The position numbers were made by a program, and so were the translations under genes. Below, piece after piece: positions 59,432 through 64,000 of a stretch of DNA of 64,000 nt. The first letter of the stretch is position 1. Each line of letters opens with the position of its first letter. The notes under the pieces are model-generated. The model did no database searches and was not told where the DNA came from. It was given only the letters and a program-made list of their open reading frames with translations. Location: the NCBI RefSeq assembly GCF_037975245.1, contig NC_092580.1, positions 34,815,001 through 34,879,000 on the forward strand. Reading direction: 5' to 3'. Source of the DNA: Apostichopus japonicus (Eukaryota > Echinodermata > Holothuroidea > Aspidochirotida > Stichopodidae).

Positions 59432-60467
59432 CTGATGAGAAGAACAAGAATATTTCTTTGAGTTACTTATCAGTTACTCAACCGACTGGTCCATGGCAGC
59501 CAAGATCTTGAGGCATGAACAAAGAGTACAAGCTTAAAAACTCATTTCTCTTCAATGGTGAACTTGTGCATACCAAAATGGAGAGGATTACTCTACTGTC
59601 TAATGCAGCAAGAAAGGTAACAGGGATCAATTTATGATGTTGAAAAAGCATCAACCATTTAATTCTCATAATATTTAATTCCAATTTCTAATGCATATCC
59701 ATTTAAGATTTGTTATATAGACTGAGGGCCTACATGAGATTAATAACAGGCACAGGGAAATACTTTGACAATGAAAATTCATCTGGTATAAATTGCAAAA
59801 CAAATTGCCCAGTTAGAGACCAATTGAGATAACCTTTGACCCTTAAGCCAATTTTCCAACATTTGAGATATTGACCCCTTGAAAGTCAGAGGGTGGAACC
59901 TGATAGGAGGTTGAAGTACAGGTTTAAGCAAGAGTTTGAAGAACTCTGAAGCAGATTTCATTACATGTATGCCAGGTATGTTTTGTTGAAGACATATGGA
60001 GCCCTTCACAGAACTAAATGGAACTGAATTTGACCAAACTATGTTCACCAAAAAAAAATCATAGCATTGTAGAATTCACGGATTACTTGTAGCTTTCATT
60101 TTGGAGTTATCATGTTTAAAATGTTTTGGGCCTTCGATGCCTGTTGACCTAATGTGACCTTTGACCTCTACCACTTTCAAAAGGATGCTTGCACTAACCA
60201 AACTGGGTTTACATCCTAAGAAAGATGTACTTCTTGTGTCATCATGTTTACAAGATTTCAGACTTTCACTTAAATGTTGACCGCAAATGACCTTTGACCT
60301 CCAACAATTTCAATCTGGTTCTTCTGCTGAAATACTTTAGTTTTTCCTAAAATACTAGTTTGTAATACAGCTTTCTTCAATATGTAAATATAATGATTGT
60401 TGTATGATTTACACCTTACACTATTCTATGCATATGTTAAAAACAATGTTACATAGATCATTCTTAC
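59432..60467. other. TUBGCP6 intron 2; diverged dispersed repeat
   Basis: About 1 kb intron. 59820-60320 holds remnants of the dispersed repeat also at 18860-19480, with perfect TGACCTTTGACCT at about 60161-60173 and 60289-60301. Minus-strand ORFs at 59478-59684 and 59779-60051 do not fit the gene model and are not supported. Confidence 0.6.
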
Positions 60468-60505
60468 CTTATATTTAAGCTCAAGACAGTCAAGGATATC
60501 AATTG
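60468..60505 (-). CDS. TUBGCP6: TUBGCP6, 38-nt micro-exon
   Basis: 2 nt plus 12 codons, IDILDCLELKYK, between acceptor GATTTTCACAG and donor GTAAGA. It joins KPN-A-IDILDCLELKYK-VDWP, matching the human order PNAPD-L-CLELRYK-VDWP. Phases on both sides are consistent. It is small but secure because the flanking exons require exactly this segment. Confidence 0.92.
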
Positions 60506-60764
60506 CTGTGAAAATCAAACAAATTTTTACTTTTAAGGAGTGTAAAGCAAAGGAGATTAAGTTGGAGCAACAGTGCAGAACCCTTTAAACTGTTTATTAG
60601 ACAGACACTCATTTTTGGGAGAGGTCAGTACTAGACATTCAATGCAGTATCAACCAATCGCAAAAATGATCCCTAGATGACATAAGAAAAGACTTCAATC
60701 AAACCAGAAATAAGAGTAACTTTGGTAGGAGAACCATTTTCTATTCTATGAAACAAAAACCACA
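60506..60764. other. TUBGCP6 intron 1 in window, left end
   Basis: Short non-repetitive intron sequence between the 33-bp array and the micro-exon acceptor. Confidence 0.5.
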
Positions 60765-62375
60765 AACAAGCCTTAGATTAGCTGATCTATAGCCATAAAC
60801 AAACCTTATATTAGCTGATCTATAGCCATAAACAAACCTTAGATTAGCTGATCTAAAGCCATAAACAAACCTTAGATTAGCTGATCTATAGCCATAAACA
60901 AACCTTATATTAGCTGATCAATAGCCATAAACAAACCTTATATTAGCTGATCTATAGCCACAAACAAACCTTATATTAGCTGATCTATAGCCACAAACAA
61001 ACCTTAGATTAGCTGATCTATAGCCATAAACAAACCTTATATTAGCTGATCTATAGCCATAAACAACCCTTAGATAAGCTGATCTATAGTCATAAACAAC
61101 CCCTAGATTAGCTGATCTATAGCCATAAACAAACCTTATATTAGCTGATCTATAGCCATAAACCACCCTTAGATAAGCTGATCTATAGCCATAAACAAAC
61201 CATATATTAGCTGATCTATAGCCATAAACAACCCTTAGATTAGCTGATCTATAGCCACAAACAAACCTTAGCTGATCTATAGCCATAAAAAACCTTATAT
61301 TAGCTGATCTATAGCCATAAACAACCCTTAGATTAGCTGATCTATAGCCACAAACAAACCTTATATTAGCTGATCTATAGCCATAAACAACCCTTAGATT
61401 AGCTGATCTATAGCCATAAACAAACCTTAGATTAGCTGATCTATAGCCATAAACAAACCTTATATTAGCTGATCTATAGCAATAAACCACCCTTAGATTA
61501 GCTGATCTATAGCCATAAACAAACCTTAGATTAGCTGATCTAAAGCCACAAACAAGCCTTAGATTAGCTGATCTATAGCCATAAACAAACCTTAGATTAG
61601 CTGATCTATAGCCATAAACAAACCTTAGATTAGCTGATCTATAGCCATAAACAAACCTTATATTAGCTGATCTATAGCCATAAACAACCCTTATATTAGC
61701 TGATCTATAGCCACAAACAAACCTTATATTAGCTGATCTATAGCCATAAACAAACCTTATATTAGCTGATCTATAGCCATAAACAACCTTATATAAGCTG
61801 ATCTATAGCCACAAACAAACCTTAGCTGATCTATAGCCATAAAAAACCTTATATTAGCTGATCTATAGCCACAAACAAACCTTAGATTAGCTGATCTATA
61901 GCCATAAACAACCCTTAGATTAGCTCATCTATAGCCATAAACAAACCTTATTTTAGCTGATCTATAGCCAATAAACAAACCTTATATTAGCTGATCTATA
62001 GCCATAAACAACCCTTAGATAAGCTGATCTATAGCCATAAACAAACCTTATATTAGCTGATCTATAGCCACAAACAAACCTTATATTACAGTAGCTGATC
62101 TATAGCCATAAACAAACCTTATATTAGCTGATCTATAGCCATAAACATCCCTTAGATTAGCTGATCTATAGCCACAAACAAACCTTAGCTGATCTATAGC
62201 CACAAACAAACCTTAGATTAGCTGATCTATAGCCACAAACAAACCTTAGCTTAGCTGATCTATAGCCATAAACAAACCTTATATTAGCTGATCTATAGCC
62301 ATAAACAACCCTTAGATTAGCTGATTTATAGCCACAAACAAACCTTAGCTTAGCTGATCTATAGCCATAAACAAC
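60765..62375. repeat. minisatellite, 33-bp unit, about 48 copies
   Basis: Unit TTAGCTGATCTATAGCCATA then AACAAACCTTAKA. Variants are CAYAAAC, AACAACCCTTAG and a 5-bp deletion form CCTTAGCTGATC. It contains the palindrome GATCTATAGCC/AGCTGATC-type core but no spacer diversity. It lies within a TUBGCP6 intron but not next to the donor. A weak similarity to the micro-exon junction (AGCT--AATATAAGGT on the minus strand) exists. Confidence 0.95.
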
Positions 62376-63236
62376 AAATTTCCTGGAAGAGCAAATTCAA
62401 CAATTTTCAATAATTTCTCTTGATGGATGATTGTGACAGAATCTGTCACAAGCTCTTACACCCAATTAAAATAATCCACATCACAGTGCCTCACCAGAGC
62501 CCTTTACTGTTTACTAACAAATCAAACACTGATTCAGTATTTCATAAGAACCCATTTCTGGCCAGATATATAGAGAACTGTAAAAACTTCCCCAAATGGC
62601 AAGCATCTCTAACTGACCAAAATAACACATAGTTTGTGTGTTATTGAATAATTACTTTACTAATGTTACAAATGTAATCTCTGTATTGTATTGGGACTAA
62701 TGTGTGAGACATAAAGCAGTCACTAGCCCTACATTGCTCCAAATTGCATTGGCTTCCAGAAGCCCAATGCCTAATGTGCAATGCATTCATCTACTGCTGG
62801 TAAAGGGGTGTAGAAGCTCTTTTCAATTGCTGAGGGGTGTGAGAAGTGGAAAAGGTTGATGAAGACTACCTGATGTAGATGATAGATGACCTAACATTAC
62901 CTTAACAAACTCAAAGGTCAACCATCTGAGGAGAGCTTTCTGTTAATTGAATCAGATTTCACAACCCTGTTTTCTTATTTTCTAACATTTTGTAACATAA
63001 CTGGCTGTTTTCTTATTTAATACAGACTGCTTGGCAGGTTCACTAGGATTATTTTAACTAGGAGCAAATACTAACTTATCCCTCATATACCAGCGCAATG
63101 AGTCCTTACCAGAACCCATGGTTTCCACACTTGATAGGCACCGATCACAGGTGTGTCCATGTAGGACCTTATGGTATGATTCTGTCACATAATATCCTGA
63201 GTACCATTGCTATTAAAGGCATGCTAAAGTACTCAC
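62376..63236. other. TUBGCP6 intron, unique part
   Basis: Intron sequence between the exon at 63237-63393 and the 33-bp array. No exon or repeat recognised. Confidence 0.55.
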
Positions 63237-63393
63237 CATTTGGTTTGAAGACCTTTGGAATGAACTTGCAGACAAAGCTTAGCATGCTATTAATATTATC
63301 AGATCCACTGCTGGAATAGTCTACAGCTCGGGATAGAGTTTGATTTAGAAAGATTGGGGACAGCAACTCGTGTAAATGAACGACAGACGATAA
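63237..63393 (-). CDS. TUBGCP6: TUBGCP6, first exon in window
   Basis: 52 codons plus 1 nt. Acceptor TTTACGTTACAG, donor GTGAGT. It encodes LSSVVHLHELLSPIFLNQTL, a serine-rich turn (SSSGSDNINS) and MLSFVCKFIPKVFKPN. The pattern L--L-P-------LS-ALK-(L/I)P--F-PN precedes the CLEL-YK block in vertebrate GCP6. The first complete exon seen from the right; about 80 percent of the protein (GRIP1 and the long insert) should lie beyond the window edge. Confidence 0.88.
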
Positions 63394-63489
63394 CTGTAAC
63401 GTAAAGAAGAAAATATCATAATTATTGGTCCAAAGCTGGTGGAGTGACAGATAATACCTCTGCCAGAAGTAACTATAGTTAATCTTGGA

Positions 63490-64000
63490 TTAACACTCTC
63501 ACTATCACAACACTATCATAGCTAACTGTTAATAACACACTGCTGAGGATATGCATGTCCCAAAATACTCTCACTATCACAACACTATCATGGCTAACTG
63601 TTAATAACACACTGCTGAGGATATGCAGATCCCTAAACACTCTCACTATCACAACACTATCATGGCTAACTGTTAATAACACACTGCTGAGGGTATGCAG
63701 GTCCCTAACACATACACTCTCACTATCACAACACTATCATGGCTAACTGTTAATAACACACTGCTGAGGATATGCAGGTCCCTAAACACTCTCACTATCA
63801 CAACACTATCATGGCTAACTGTTAATAACACACTGCTGAGGATATACAGGTCCCTAAACACTCTCACTATCACAACACTATCATGGCTAACTGTTAATAA
63901 CACACTGCTGAGGATATTCAGGTCCATAAACACTCTCACTATCACAACACTATCATGGCTAACTGTTAATAACACACTGCTGAGGATATTCAGGTCCCTA
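63490..64000. repeat. minisatellite, about 72-bp unit, at least 7 copies, runs off the window
   Basis: Unit contains CTCTCACTATCACAACACTA, TCATGGCTAACTGTTAATAA and CACACTGCTGAGGATATGCA. It lies in the intron upstream of the first TUBGCP6 exon in the window. On the minus strand units contain CAGGTTTAGGG-like or GTGAGAGT sequences, so it could also be junction-derived, but the preceding exon is not in the window. Confidence 0.93.

Noticed and set aside
59478-60051. Two minus-strand ORFs of 68 and 90 codons within TUBGCP6
   Set aside because: They do not match the protein family, the flanking exons already join in phase without them, and they overlap the TGACCTTTGACC dispersed repeat.
60765-62375. 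CRISPR-like regular array of about 33-bp repeats
   Set aside because: There are no variable spacers: the whole 33 bp repeats head to tail. It lies in an intron of an animal gene.

Overview
Animal nuclear DNA, AT-rich, with consensus-type introns, a non-LTR retrotransposon, hAT-type elements and extremely abundant minisatellites. The two genes that can be read (a PCTAIRE-type CDK and gamma-tubulin complex protein 6) resemble their vertebrate counterparts closely. The window therefore most likely comes from an invertebrate deuterostome. Amphioxus or an echinoderm are candidates, but species is not decidable from the window alone.

Genes. Both genes lie on the minus strand. (1) Four coding exons at 4431-18051 give the N-terminal regulatory region and first part of the kinase domain of a CDK16/17/18 (PCTAIRE) kinase. 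The start codon is at 18049-18051, and the rest of the kinase lies beyond the left edge. (2) Eight exons at 48703-63393 give the C-terminal 278 residues of TUBGCP6, ending in a clear stop codon; upstream exons lie beyond the right edge. All exon phases join correctly in both models. About 30 kb between them (18052-48702) holds no gene I can recognise. It has transposons, a candidate promoter near 39.4 kb, a complete LINE-type reverse transcriptase ORF (41557-43686) and one unexplained coding-like ORF (44612-44839).

Repeats. Summed array spans come to about 20 kb, roughly a third of the window. At least six non-autonomous hAT-like elements can be delimited, five of them by perfect 8-bp target-site duplications. 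One 2.7-kb element at 1346-4080 carries two others nested inside it, and another (21704-22951) is inserted into the terminal repeat of an older one.

Most interesting signal. In TUBGCP6 several minisatellites begin at the splice donor, and their repeat unit contains a copy of the last exon bases plus the 5' splice site. The clearest is a 45-bp unit repeated about 98 times (52505-56955), whose first unit includes the last 19 nt of a 62-nt exon. Others are a 70-bp array after the exon at 59299-59431, a 47-bp-class array after the exon at 57772-57871, and a just-duplicated 60-bp junction after the exon at 52049-52245. A decayed example may follow the first kinase coding exon. Seen from the transcript, these introns present long series of decoy 5' splice sites. 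I recall junction-spanning intronic minisatellites being reported in amphioxus genes, but cannot check that here.
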